A DNA stretch of 64,000 bases from JACVRM01 sp963755085 (GTDB lineage: Bacteria > Actinomycetota > Thermoleophilia > Gaiellales > Gaiellaceae), in the NCBI GenBank assembly GCA_963755085.1, contig CAVWIN010000002.1, positions 124,001 through 188,000 on the forward strand, given 5' to 3'. Both the position numbers and the translations under genes were made by a program. Below are positions 1-7,821 of the stretch, in pieces (positions within the stretch are counted from its first letter, which is position 1; each line of letters begins with the position of its first letter). The notes beneath the pieces were generated by a model, which was given only the letters and a program-made list of their open reading frames with translations, did not search any database and was not told the DNA's origin.

Positions 1-91
1 CGAGCTCGCGCAGCGTGCGCCGGTGCAGCTCATCGTGCAGGCCGCGAACAACCTCGACAGCCTGCTCGGGCTCGCGAACCTGATCCCCTAA
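1..91 (+). CDS. 3' end of an unidentified gene
   Basis: An open frame runs in from the window edge and ends with TAA at 89-91. The visible tail is about 29 residues, ending LLGLANLIP. It is too short to assign a family. Its stop codon overlaps by a few bases the stop of the convergent SIS-domain gene, as with other tight convergent pairs in this window. Confidence 0.5.
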   Translation, partial: ELAQRAPVQLIVQAANNLDSLLGLANLIP

Positions 92-1104
92 GGGGCGAGC
101 GTCACCTTCGTCAGCCCGACCGGCCTGTCCGGGTCGAGCCCGCGCGCCAGGGCGAGCGCGCGCGCGAAGAGCTGGCCCGGGACGACCGAGAGCACCGGAC
201 CCAGTAGCGGGAGGGGGGCGGGCGGCAGGGGGATCCGGCGCGTGGCGCCGGCGATCTCGCCCGCCGCCGCGCCGGTCACGATGACCGGCGCGCCGGTGGC
301 GGCGGCGCGGGAGACGGCCTCTCGCACGGTCGGCAGCGTCGCGTCGTCGGCGGCGATCGCCCATACCGGGAAACGCTCGCCCGCGGCCGCGACCGGGCCG
401 TGGACGAGGTCGGTCGCCGTCAGCGGCTGCGCGCCGATGCGGCAGGTCTCGAGCAGCTTCAGCGACAGCTCCCGCGCGGTCGCGAGCTCGAGCCCGCGGC
501 CGATGACGAACAGGCGCTCCACCGGCCCGAGCAGCTCGGCCGTCTCCTCGGCGGCCTGCTCGAGGCGCGGCAGCTCCAGCTCGATGAGCCCGGCGAGCTC
601 ACGGATGCCCTCGGCGTAGGCGGCGCCCCCGGCAAGGAGCGCGAGCGCCGCGACCTGGGCGGTGTACGTCCGCGTGGCCGCGATCGCGCGCTCGGTGCCC
701 GCGGCGAGCGGCAGCGTCGCCTCGGCCGCGCAGGCGAGGGGCGACACGGGATCGTTGGTCACGGCCACCGTGTACGCGCCGCGCGCCCGCGCGCGCTCGA
801 CATAGGCGACGACGTCCGGCGTCCGCCCGGACTGCGAGAGCGCGACCACGCACGACCCCGAGACGTCGACTGCCGCCCCGTAGTACACGTGGAGGGAGAT
901 CGAGTCGCGGAGCGCCGTCCACCCGGGCCCGAGCCCGAACGCGTAGACGGCGAACGAGGCGGCATTGTCGGACGACCCGTGCCCGACGAGCCGCACGGTC
1001 GAGATCCCGCGTGCCACGGCCTCGCGGGCGACGGCCTCGTACTCCTCGGCGTGGCCTGCGAGCGCACGCAGCCCGTCCGGCTGAGCGCGGATGTCCTCGA
1101 GCAT
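88..1104 (-). CDS. SIS-domain sugar isomerase/deaminase (GlmS/AgaS-like)
   Basis: This protein of about 338 residues has two SIS (phosphosugar-binding) domains and no N-terminal glutaminase domain. It therefore resembles the isomerase half of GlmS or an AgaS-type amino-sugar-6-phosphate deaminase. Visible signatures are GHGSSDNAA and ALSQSGRTPD in the first SIS domain, ELSLKLLETC in the second, and the C-terminal DPDRPVGLTKVT signature typical of the GlmS isomerase module. The start at MLEDIRAQ was preferred over a longer form because it fits the family and leaves room for the divergent nagA promoter. Pairing with nagA argues for N-acetylglucosamine catabolism, making fructose-6-phosphate from glucosamine-6-phosphate. 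The exact substrate is inferred. Confidence 0.85.
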   Translation of the reverse strand: MLEDIRAQPDGLRALAGHAEEYEAVAREAVARGISTVRLVGHGSSDNAASFAVYAFGLGPGWTALRDSISLHVYYGAAVDVSGSCVVALSQSGRTPDVVAYVERARARGAYTVAVTNDPVSPLACAAEATLPLAAGTERAIAATRTYTAQVAALALLAGGAAYAEGIRELAGLIELELPRLEQAAEETAELLGPVERLFVIGRGLELATARELSLKLLETCRIGAQPLTATDLVHGPVAAAGERFPVWAIAADDATLPTVREAVSRAAATGAPVIVTGAAAGEIAGATRRIPLPPAPLPLLGPVLSVVPGQLFARALALARGLDPDRPVGLTKVTLAP

Positions 1105-1133
1105 CAGTGCGCCGGGCGCCACGCAGCGAGTGG

Positions 1134-1139
1134 TACACA
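1134..1139 (+). promoter_or_regulatory. -10 element of nagA
   Basis: TACACA lies 6 nt before the nagA ATG, in the 41-nt gap between the divergent amino-sugar genes. The spacing predicts transcription starting at or beside the start codon (a leaderless mRNA). The hexamer lacks the final T of the consensus. Confidence 0.4.
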
Positions 1140-1145
1140 ATCGCG

Positions 1146-2201
1146 ATGAGACTCGGCGTCGAGGCCGCCTTCGCCGGCGGCCAGCTCGTACCCGGCGACA
1201 TCGAGGTTGCCGGTGACCGCATCGAGGCGGTCGGGCTCAGGCCGGCCGGGAGCGGCATCGCGGCGCCGGGGTTCGTCGACGTCCAGGTGAACGGGTTCGC
1301 GGGCGTCGACTTCGCCGCCGCGGACACCGACGGCTACCGTCGCGCGGGCGAGGCACTGCTCGCCACCGGTGTCACCGCGTTCCGGCCGACGTTCATCACC
1401 GCACCCGAAGACGCGCTGATCGCCGCGCTCGCCGCGGTGCCCGGCGTCGACGTCGGCCCACGCATCCTCGGGGCGCACGTCGAGGGGCCGTTCATCTCGC
1501 CCGCCCGCCTCGGCGCCCACCCGGCCGGCGCGCGGCGCGACCCGGACGCCGGGCTCATGCGCCGCTTGCTCGAGGCGGGCCCGGTCGCGCACGTCACGCT
1601 CGCGCCGGAGCTGCCGGGGGCCCTCGAGCTCGTTGACCTCCTCGTCGCCGAGAGCGTCGTCGTCGCGTGCGGACACAGCGACGCCACCGCCGGGGAAGCC
1701 GCGGCCGCATTCGCGCGTGGCGCGCGGACGGTCACGCACCTCTTCAACGCGATGCGGCCGCTGCGGCACCGTGACCCCGGCATCGCCGGCGCCGCGCTCG
1801 CGGACCGGCTCGTGACCGTCCAGCTGATCGCCGACGGCAATCACCTCGCCGATGAGGTCGTGCGCATCGCCTTCGCGGCGGCGCGCGGGCGGGTCGCGCT
1901 CGTGACGGACGCGATCGCCGCGGCGACGCTGGGTGACGGGAGCTACCGGCTCGGCGGCGTGGACGTCGAGGTACGGAACGGCGTCGCACGCGCCGCGGGC
2001 GGGATGCTCGCCGGCAGCGTCGTGACGATGGACGACTCCGTGCGGCGTGTCCACGCGCTCGGCGTTCCGCTCGAGGAGGCGCTCGCCGCGGCGAGCGCGA
2101 ACGGCTCGCTGGCGCCCGGGTCACGCGCCGACGTCGTCGTCCTGGACGACCGCCTGCAGGTGCGGCGGGTGCTCGTCGCCGGTGCGGAAAGGTCCCACTA
2201 G
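1146..2201 (+). CDS. nagA: N-acetylglucosamine-6-phosphate deacetylase
   Basis: A metal-dependent amidohydrolase of 351 residues that removes acetate from GlcNAc-6-phosphate to give glucosamine-6-phosphate in the cytoplasm. Family signatures in order are PGFVDVQVNG near residue 40 (the E. coli-like form without the HxH pair), GAHVEGPFI, CGHSDAT, THLFNAMRPL, the LIADGNHL substrate loop, and LVTDAIAA, which carries the catalytic Asp. It is slightly shorter than the usual 380 or so residues but the core is complete. It diverges from the SIS-domain gene, whose product would use its product. Confidence 0.93.
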   Translation: MRLGVEAAFAGGQLVPGDIEVAGDRIEAVGLRPAGSGIAAPGFVDVQVNGFAGVDFAAADTDGYRRAGEALLATGVTAFRPTFITAPEDALIAALAAVPGVDVGPRILGAHVEGPFISPARLGAHPAGARRDPDAGLMRRLLEAGPVAHVTLAPELPGALELVDLLVAESVVVACGHSDATAGEAAAAFARGARTVTHLFNAMRPLRHRDPGIAGAALADRLVTVQLIADGNHLADEVVRIAFAAARGRVALVTDAIAAATLGDGSYRLGGVDVEVRNGVARAAGGMLAGSVVTMDDSVRRVHALGVPLEEALAAASANGSLAPGSRADVVVLDDRLQVRRVLVAGAERSH

Positions 2202-2426
2202 CGGAATACCGCGGGTCCTAGTAGCGTTGAAGGCCAGCGACCGGTGGAAGCCGGTCCGGCGTGACACGTTTGCAGCCGTGCGGAGACGGGAATGTATGGC
2301 GGTCTTCCGCCGTTTGCATATGTAGATCGCCGTCGATGAGCGCTTCCCTCCCCCGATCGCGCTCTCGACGGCGGTTTCGCGAGCCGGAAGACCGGCCCGC
2401 GGATCACGCCAAGAGAAGGAACTGAA
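2202..2426 (+). promoter_or_regulatory. Hairpin-rich leader upstream of rpmE
   Basis: This 225-nt stretch holds no convincing gene but many self-complementary segments. The strongest stem pairs 2328-2343 with 2359-2373 (15 bp with one bulged base, 15-nt loop). Others are GCGG-AATA-CCGC just after the nagA stop, ACCGG/CCGGT near 2240, GGCGG-TCTT-CCGCC near 2300, and GCCGG-AAGA-CCGGC at 2383-2396. A good ribosome site follows before the L31 start. L31 operons in several phyla carry structured autoregulatory leaders, so an L31-binding leader is plausible. Part of it could instead terminate nagA. Confidence 0.45.
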
Positions 2427-2642
2427 ATGAAAACGGCGATTCACCCCGAACTGACACGTACGACCATCACCTGCCAGTCCTGCGGGACGGCGATCGACAC
2501 GCGAACGGCCAGGCTCGTTACGAGCGTCGACGTCTGCGCCAGCTGCCACCCGGCCTACACGGGCGAGCTGCGGCGCGAGGCGCGCGGCGACCGGATCGAC
2601 CGGTTCGAGCGGCGCCGCCGGCTTGCCACGGCAGGGAGCTGA
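2427..2642 (+). CDS. rpmE: 50S ribosomal protein L31 (zinc-binding type)
   Basis: A 71-residue bL31 protein of the large ribosomal subunit. It opens with the family signature MKTAIHP and keeps the four zinc cysteines C16, C19, C37 and C40, followed by HPAYTG. The C-terminus is basic (RFERRRRL), as expected for an rRNA-binding tail. Having all four cysteines makes it the zinc-dependent form, which many bacteria replace with a cysteine-free paralogue under zinc starvation. A ribosome site (AAGGAAC) lies upstream, and a sigma factor follows after 36 nt, probably in the same transcript. Confidence 0.95.
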   Translation: MKTAIHPELTRTTITCQSCGTAIDTRTARLVTSVDVCASCHPAYTGELRREARGDRIDRFERRRRLATAGS

Positions 2643-2678
2643 GAAGAGAAAGGCAGGGAGATTCCACTGAGTACCACC

Positions 2679-3743
2679 ATGCAGCACGACTTCATCACCA
2701 AGTTCATCGAGGACTCCGAGGAGCGCGGCTCGGTCACCCGGCCGGAGCTCGAGGCGATCGCGCTCGAGCACGACCTGGACGAGACCGAGGTCGCCGAGCT
2801 CGTGCACGAGCTCGAAGTGCGCGGCATCGAGCGCATCGAGCCCGAGGACGAGACCGCCACCGAGACGGAGGCGGCGCGCACGCGTGCGCTCGACCTTACG
2901 GCCGCACCGTCGGGGACGACCGACTCGCTCCAGCTGTTCCTCAACGAGATCGGCCGGCACGAGCTGCTCACCGCCGCCGACGAGGTTGCGCTCGCCAAGC
3001 GCGTCGAGCGCGGCGACCTCGCGGCCAAGGAGCGGATGATCAACTCGAACCTCCGCCTCGTCGTCTCGGTGGCCAAGCGCTACCAGGGGCACGGCGTGCC
3101 GCTGCTCGATCTTGTCCAGGACGGCGTCATCGGCCTGAACCGCGCGGTCGAGAAGTTCGACTGGCGGCGCGGCTACAAGTTCTCCACGTACGCGACGTGG
3201 TGGATCCGGCAGGCCGTCCAGCGGGCGGTCGCCAACCAGGCGCGGACGATCCGCGTGCCCGTCCACGTGCACGAGCGCCGGCAGAAGCTCGGCCGGGCCG
3301 CCCAGCGGCTCCAGCTCGAGCTCGGCCGCGAGGCGACCGTGGACGAGCTGGCCCAGGCCACCAATCTGCGGCTCGACCACGCCGAGGAGGCCCTTGCGGT
3401 CGCCGACGCGTCGGTCTCGCTGAACCAGGCAGTCGGCTCCGACGCAGACGGCGAGCTGGGCGACCTGTTCGCCGACGAGACCGCGGTCGACCCGGAGGAG
3501 GAGGCGTCGGATTCGCTCCGCCGCCAGGCCGTCCGGAAGGTCGTCGCGCAGCTCCCCGAGCGGGAGCGGCGGGTCGTCGAGCTCCGCTTCGGGCTCGCCG
3601 ACGGCGAGACGTGGCCGCTCGAGTCGATCGGCAAGGAGCTCGGACTGACGCGCGAGCGCGTCCGCCAGCTCGAGGCCAGCGCGCTCTCGAAGATGCACCG
3701 TGCGCTCTCGGGCGAGGACGTCAACCTCGCCGAAGCCGCGTAG
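2679..3743 (+). CDS. RNA polymerase sigma factor, RpoD/SigA family
   Basis: A sigma-70 protein of 354 residues. Residues 1-55 look like a reduced region 1.1. Region 1.2 (SLQLFLNEIGRHELLT) is followed by region 2 with NLRLVVSVAKRY, LLDLVQDGVIGL, and the -10-recognition segment FSTYATWWIRQAV. Region 3 contains VPVHVHERR. Region 4 has a helix-turn-helix ending LGLTRERVRQLE. It is compact but has every core region, so it is a group 1 or group 2 sigma. Whether it is the essential primary factor cannot be decided here. It follows rpmE closely and is followed by a strong terminator. Confidence 0.9.
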   Translation: MQHDFITKFIEDSEERGSVTRPELEAIALEHDLDETEVAELVHELEVRGIERIEPEDETATETEAARTRALDLTAAPSGTTDSLQLFLNEIGRHELLTAADEVALAKRVERGDLAAKERMINSNLRLVVSVAKRYQGHGVPLLDLVQDGVIGLNRAVEKFDWRRGYKFSTYATWWIRQAVQRAVANQARTIRVPVHVHERRQKLGRAAQRLQLELGREATVDELAQATNLRLDHAEEALAVADASVSLNQAVGSDADGELGDLFADETAVDPEEEASDSLRRQAVRKVVAQLPERERRVVELRFGLADGETWPLESIGKELGLTRERVRQLEASALSKMHRALSGEDVNLAEAA

Positions 3744-3768
3744 ATAGCACCGGATCCGGTACTACCTA

Positions 3769-3793
3769 GGGGCCAGGCGCATCGCCTGGCCCC
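3769..3793 (+). terminator. Rho-independent-type terminator after the sigma factor gene
   Basis: An 11-bp perfect stem (GGGGCCAGGCG paired with CGCCTGGCCCC) closes a CAT loop and is followed by a weak T-rich stretch, TCTGCATT. It lies between the sigma gene stop and the next gene's ribosome site, so it most likely ends the rpmE-sigma transcript. Confidence 0.75.
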
Positions 3794-3814
3794 TCTGCAT
3801 TCCAGGAGGCCTCC

Positions 3815-4735
3815 ATGAAGCTCGAAGGGATTCACCACGTGACGTGCATCACGGCCGACGCGCCGGGCAACGTCGACTTCTACGCGCGCGTGCTCGGTCT
3901 GCGGCTCGTCAAGAAGACGGTCAACCAGGACGACCCGACCGTCTACCACCTCTTCTACGCGGACGAGCGCGGCAGCGCAGGCGCGGACATCACGTTCTTC
4001 GAGTACCCGGGCATCCCGCGCGGGCGGGCCGGCGCCGGCATGGTGCACCTGATCACCTTCCGCGTCGGCTCGGAGGCGGCGCTCGACTTCTGGGCCGAGC
4101 GGCTCGGCGCCGAGGGCGTCGCCACCGAGCGCGGCGAAGGCGGGCTGCAGTTCTCCGATCCGGAGGGTCTCCGGCTCGAGCTCGCCGTCCTGGACGTGCC
4201 CGACGAGCCGCTCGTCGCCGAGCACCCCGACATCCCGCGCGAGCACGCGATCCAGGGCTTCGACAGCGTGCGCGCCTACTCGCGTGCGCCGTCGGCGAGC
4301 GCCGGCTTCCTCGAGCAGGGGCTCGGCTTCGAGCCGCGCGGGGAGAACGAGTGGGAGCTCCGTGGCGACCGCCGCGGCGGCCGCTACGCCTACGACGAGG
4401 CGCCGGAGGAGCGCGGCCTCGGCGGGGCGGGGACGGTGCACCACGTCGCCTGGGCGTCGCCGCCGGAGGAGCTCGAGGAGTGGCGGAAGCGCGTCGCCGG
4501 CTCGGGCGCGTCGCCGACGCCGGTGATCGACCGCTTCTACTTCAAGTCCGTCTACTTCCGCGAGCCGAGCGGCGTGCTCTTCGAGCTGGCCACGATCGGC
4601 CCCGGCTTCACCACGGACGAGCCCCTCGAGACGCTCGGGGAGCGACTCTCCCTGCCGCCGCTCTTCGAGCATCTGCGCGACGAGCTCGAGCCCGTGCTGA
4701 CCCCGCTGCCGGACGTCCGGCCGGCGCGCCGGTGA
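3815..4735 (+). CDS. Ring-cleaving dioxygenase-like VOC protein (MhqO family)
   Basis: This 306-residue protein has two vicinal-oxygen-chelate modules. The first opens GIHHVTCITADA and the second has TVHHVAWAS near residue 209, supplying metal-binding histidines. A late EPSGVLFELATIGPGF segment carries the metal-binding glutamate typical of extradiol dioxygenases. Close relatives include the MhqO/MhqA proteins induced by hydroquinones. A strong AGGAGG ribosome site precedes the ATG. The stop overlaps the GTG of the following carboxylesterase, as in mhqO/mhqD-like pairs, so a role in quinone or aromatic electrophile detoxification is inferred. Confidence 0.85.
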   Translation: MKLEGIHHVTCITADAPGNVDFYARVLGLRLVKKTVNQDDPTVYHLFYADERGSAGADITFFEYPGIPRGRAGAGMVHLITFRVGSEAALDFWAERLGAEGVATERGEGGLQFSDPEGLRLELAVLDVPDEPLVAEHPDIPREHAIQGFDSVRAYSRAPSASAGFLEQGLGFEPRGENEWELRGDRRGGRYAYDEAPEERGLGGAGTVHHVAWASPPEELEEWRKRVAGSGASPTPVIDRFYFKSVYFREPSGVLFELATIGPGFTTDEPLETLGERLSLPPLFEHLRDELEPVLTPLPDVRPARR

Positions 4736-5364
4736 CGCTCACCGCACTGCAGAGGCCGGCGGCGGGCGACGCCGCCGGCCTGCTCGTCCTGCTCCACGGG
4801 CGCGGGGCGGACGAGCACGACCTGTTCCCGCTGCTCGACGTCTTCGACCCGGAGCGGCGGCTGCTCGGCGTCACGCCGCGCGCTCCGCTCGCGCTGCCGC
4901 CCGGCGGCGCGCACTGGTACGCGGTGCACCAGATCGGGTCCCCGGATCCCGAAACGTTCCTGCCGACGTACGAGCTCGCCTCGTCCTGGCTCGACGGCCT
5001 CCAGGCGGAGACGGGCATTGCGCCGGAGCGCACCGTGATCGGCGGCTTCTCGATGGGCGCGGTCATGACCTACGCGCTGTCGCTCGGCGCCGGACGCCCG
5101 CGGCCGGCGGCGCTGATCGCGCTTAGCGGCTTCATGCCGACCGTCGAGGGCTGGGAGCTCGACCTCTCGCCGCCCTTCCCGCCCGTCGCGATCGGACACG
5201 GCACGTACGACCCGGTGATCTCGGTCGACTGGGGCCGCCAGGCGCGCGACCGGCTCGAGGAGGCGGGCGCCGACGTGCTCTACCGCGAGTCGCCGATCGC
5301 GCACACGATCGACCCGCGCTTCGCGCACGAGCTGGAGGGCGTCGTCAGCCGCGCCTTTCCGTAG
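4732..5364 (+). CDS. Phospholipase/carboxylesterase (alpha/beta hydrolase, MhqD-like)
   Basis: A 210-residue serine hydrolase. It shows the oxyanion segment LVLLHGRGADEHDL, the nucleophile elbow GGFSMGAVM, an acid in HGTYDPVI, and the catalytic His in IAHTID. The size and motifs match the phospholipase/carboxylesterase family that includes MhqD and YpfH. The GTG start overlaps the TGA of the dioxygenase-like gene, implying translational coupling. Its 3' end overlaps the convergent NAD(P)-binding gene by 20 nt. The substrate is unknown. Confidence 0.85.
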   Translation: MTLTALQRPAAGDAAGLLVLLHGRGADEHDLFPLLDVFDPERRLLGVTPRAPLALPPGGAHWYAVHQIGSPDPETFLPTYELASSWLDGLQAETGIAPERTVIGGFSMGAVMTYALSLGAGRPRPAALIALSGFMPTVEGWELDLSPPFPPVAIGHGTYDPVISVDWGRQARDRLEEAGADVLYRESPIAHTIDPRFAHELEGVVSRAFP

Positions 5365-6214
5365 CGACGAGCGCCTCGCGCGCGGCGATGTCGAACGGCG
5401 TCAGGTCGAACGGCACGACCTGGCGGATCGAGTCGTCGCGCGCGATCGTCGCGTTGCGCAGCCCCTCGACCAGCGGCCGCGCAACGCCGGCTTTCACCGG
5501 CGTGACGAGGTGTAGCCAGTAGGACGAGAGCCGCGGCGTCAGCACCGGCACCTCGACGAGCACGGGGTGCTTGCCGCGGAGCTTCGCGATCCGCTCGATC
5601 ATCTCGCGGTAGGTCATGACCTCGGGGCCGCCGGCGTCGAACGACTGCCCGAGCGCCTCCTCGCGCCCGAGCACCCCTGCGAGGTAGCGGACGATGTCGG
5701 CGAGCGCGATCGGCTGGGTCTCCGTCGAGACCCACCGCGGCATGACCATGCCGGGCAGCCGGTCGACGAGCGCGAGGATCGTCTCGAAGGCGGCGCTGCC
5801 GGCGCCGACGACCATGGCCGCGCGCAGCGTCGTCAGGGGCACGGTGCCGCCGGCAAGCGCCTGCGCCGTCTCGCGGCGGCTGCGCAGGTGCTCGGAGAGA
5901 TCGGCCGACTCGTCGCCCAGCCCGCCGAGGTAGACGAGCTGTGCCAGGCCCGCGCGCTCGGACTCGCGCGCGACGGTTGCCGCCCCGTGACGGTCGCGCT
6001 CGGCGAAGTCCTTCGCGCCGAGTGAGTGCACGAGGTAGTACGCGGCGTCGGCGCCCTCGAGGACCCGCGCCACCGACGCGGCGTTGGTCACGTCTGCGAC
6101 TGCCCAGCCGCCGTCGCGCGGCTGCCGCGAGATCGGGACGACGTCGTGCTCATCGAGCGCCGGCAGGAGCGCTTGCCCGACGAACCCGGTCGCGCCGAAG
6201 ACGGCGACCCTCAC
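5345..6214 (-). CDS. NAD(P)H-binding SDR-like protein (NmrA/NDUFA9-type)
   Basis: A 289-residue atypical short-chain dehydrogenase. The N-terminal Rossmann motif is VAVFGATGFVGQALLPAL. The segment DAAYYLVHSLG replaces the classical active-site region of catalytic SDRs, which is typical of the NDUFA9/NmrA-like group. The C-terminal part contains PVLVEVPVLTP. The GTG at 6212-6214 was chosen because it places the Rossmann fold at the N-terminus and overlaps the stop of the upstream gene. The true reaction is unknown; relatives act as quinone reductases or redox sensors. Confidence 0.82.
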   Translation of the reverse strand: MRVAVFGATGFVGQALLPALDEHDVVPISRQPRDGGWAVADVTNAASVARVLEGADAAYYLVHSLGAKDFAERDRHGAATVARESERAGLAQLVYLGGLGDESADLSEHLRSRRETAQALAGGTVPLTTLRAAMVVGAGSAAFETILALVDRLPGMVMPRWVSTETQPIALADIVRYLAGVLGREEALGQSFDAGGPEVMTYREMIERIAKLRGKHPVLVEVPVLTPRLSSYWLHLVTPVKAGVARPLVEGLRNATIARDDSIRQVVPFDLTPFDIAAREALVATERRG

Positions 6215-6648
6215 CCGATCAACCGCCTGAAGTAGCGCCGGCTCACGGCGAGATGGAAGCGCCGCTGCACCTGGCTGTACAGCGGGCCGCCGAGGCGTGG
6301 GTGGAAGCCGGTGATCGTCGAGCGGATCTCCGGGCCGGCGGCCTGCTCCAGCGTGATGGCTCCGCCCGGCCTGCGCACGAGCAGGCCGCGCCGGATCGGG
6401 AACGCACACGCGACGCGCTCACCGGCCGCCGCGGTCTCGGCGGGGCCGAACGCGAGCAGGACGACACCGAACGCCCGCAGCTCGACGCCCACTGTCGTCG
6501 TCCGCGGCCGCACGAGCCCGAAGGTCGCCGCCCTCACGGCCTGCCAGTACTCCGTGCCGAGCCGGTTTGCGCCCTCCTCGGTGTCAGGCACGACGGGCCG
6601 CGGGAGGTGGGCACGCTGCTCCGACTCGACCGCGCCGTCAGGCGTCAC
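6211..6648 (-). CDS. DUF1990-like (SRPBCC fold) protein
   Basis: A protein of about 145 residues ending FHLAVSRRYFRRLIG, preceded by GFHPRLGGPLYSQVQ. This C-terminal pattern resembles DUF1990 proteins, which are often encoded beside NDUFA9-like SDR genes as here. The start is uncertain. A GTG at 6646-6648 is the first canonical codon after the upstream gene, but it gives a shorter N-terminus than usual, so a non-canonical upstream start is possible. Its stop overlaps the GTG of the downstream SDR gene, so the two are probably co-translated. The function is unknown. Confidence 0.6.
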   Translation of the reverse strand: MTPDGAVESEQRAHLPRPVVPDTEEGANRLGTEYWQAVRAATFGLVRPRTTTVGVELRAFGVVLLAFGPAETAAAGERVACAFPIRRGLLVRRPGGAITLEQAAGPEIRSTITGFHPRLGGPLYSQVQRRFHLAVSRRYFRRLIG

Positions 6649-6683
6649 CCGCTGGCTCGACTGCCAGCCCTCGAGTGACCCGC

Positions 6684-7214
6684 TCAGAAGCAGTTGTCCG
6701 TCCGGTACAGGTCGTAGGCGGACTGGGGGAGGATCCACGTCCAGTGCGAGCCAACCCGGACGGCGTGGAAGACGTGGAACGACTGGGCGCGCTCCTCCGT
6801 CTTCGGGTTCGCGAGCGTCAGCCGCAGGCGGATCTCCTTGCCATGCATGGGCTTGTCCCGGCCCGGCATCGCGAACCAGCGGTCGTTCACCGAGAGGATG
6901 CGGACCGCGCTGAGCGTGACCTTGATCGGGTTCAGCCGCTCGCACTTGATGTACTCGCGCTCCGGCGCCACGCGCTGGTGCTCCGGGTTCAGCATGCTCC
7001 ACGCGTCGGCGTAGTCGTTGCGCACCACGCTGCTGACGACGGCGGTCATGAACCGGTTGACGTCCGGGGTGGACGCGGCCGTGGAGGTCGCGGCGCCGCC
7101 CCCGCCCGAAAGCACGATTGCGCCCGCGGCCACGGCAACGGCGACCGCCACCACGGCGGCCGCGGCGATCACCAGGATGCGGCGCTGCTCCTTCGCTCGA
7201 GCCTCCTCTCTCAC
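6684..7214 (-). CDS. Membrane-anchored extracytoplasmic protein of unknown function
   Basis: A 176-residue protein with a short basic N-terminus (REEARAKEQRR), one hydrophobic segment at about residues 13-33 and a soluble domain outside the membrane. The domain begins NRFMTAVVSSVVRND and has a pattern reminiscent of NTF2-like folds. I do not recognise the family. A GTG start was chosen because it puts the basic residues just before the membrane segment. It sits 5 nt after the methyltransferase gene and is probably co-transcribed with it. Confidence 0.65.
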   Translation of the reverse strand: MREEARAKEQRRILVIAAAAVVAVAVAVAAGAIVLSGGGGAATSTAASTPDVNRFMTAVVSSVVRNDYADAWSMLNPEHQRVAPEREYIKCERLNPIKVTLSAVRILSVNDRWFAMPGRDKPMHGKEIRLRLTLANPKTEERAQSFHVFHAVRVGSHWTWILPQSAYDLYRTDNCF

Positions 7215-7219
7215 CGAGT

Positions 7220-7801
7220 CTACGGGGCGCGGGACAGAACCCGGACACCGTTGCCGAGCTCGCGCGTCTCCCAGCCGAGGGTGTCGAAGAACGTCTTCGC
7301 CGCAGGCCGCCCGGGATCGGCGATGAGCGCCATGGAGCCGAGGCGGGGGAGGAGCGCGGTAAGCGGCTCGACGTTGCGGTTCTCGTAGAGCACGTCGGCG
7401 GCGAGCACCCAGTCCCAGGGGCCGCGCGCGACCAGCTCGTCCGGTTCCGTCCACGACGCGAGCGCCGTCTCGAGGACGACGCCGTTGCGCGCGGCGTTCT
7501 CGCGCGTGAACGCGAGCGCCTCGGGCGACCAGTCGGTCGCAAGCACGTCGCCGCCGGACAACGTCGCGGCGATGCTGGCCACGCCGAGCCCGCACCCGAG
7601 CTCGACCACCCGGTCGCCCGGCTCGATCTGCTCGGCGGCCGCGCGCGCGAGGGCAACCCCGCTCGGCCAGAGCTCCGCCCAGTAGGGCAGGAACTCGTTC
7701 TCGGCGAACGCGTCCTCGTCGATCAGCTCGGCGGCGTCGGGCGGGCGCACGATCGACAACCGGTACGGCCCGGCGTCGACGGTGGTTTCGATCTGTTCCA
7801 C
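7220..7801 (-). CDS. SAM-dependent methyltransferase (METTL23/Methyltransf_16 type)
   Basis: A 193-residue class I methyltransferase. Motif I is VVELGCGLGVASIAA near residue 67, motif II follows as DVLATDWSPEAL, and the segment WDWVLAADVLYENRN carries the D-x-x-Y type motif of the lysine methyltransferase-like family. The N-terminal FLPYWAELWPSG stretch is also typical. Relatives methylate protein lysines or other nucleophiles, but the target here is unknown. The GTG start is only 20 nt from the divergent trpB2 start, so the two share a very compact promoter region. Confidence 0.85.
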   Translation of the reverse strand: MEQIETTVDAGPYRLSIVRPPDAAELIDEDAFAENEFLPYWAELWPSGVALARAAAEQIEPGDRVVELGCGLGVASIAATLSGGDVLATDWSPEALAFTRENAARNGVVLETALASWTEPDELVARGPWDWVLAADVLYENRNVEPLTALLPRLGSMALIADPGRPAAKTFFDTLGWETRELGNGVRVLSRAP

Positions 7802-7808
7802 GGCGCGT

Positions 7809-7814
7809 TATCCT
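7809..7814 (+). promoter_or_regulatory. -10 element of trpB2
   Basis: TATCCT ends 7 nt before the GTG of trpB2, a spacing that predicts transcription from the start codon itself. The 20-nt divergent gap cannot hold a conventional leader with a ribosome site. Confidence 0.55.
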
Positions 7815-7821
7815 CGCGGTC

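Noticed and set aside
2228..2300. Cobalamin riboswitch upstream of rpmE
   Set aside because: The segment has several hairpins but no B12-box-like core, and the downstream gene is ribosomal.
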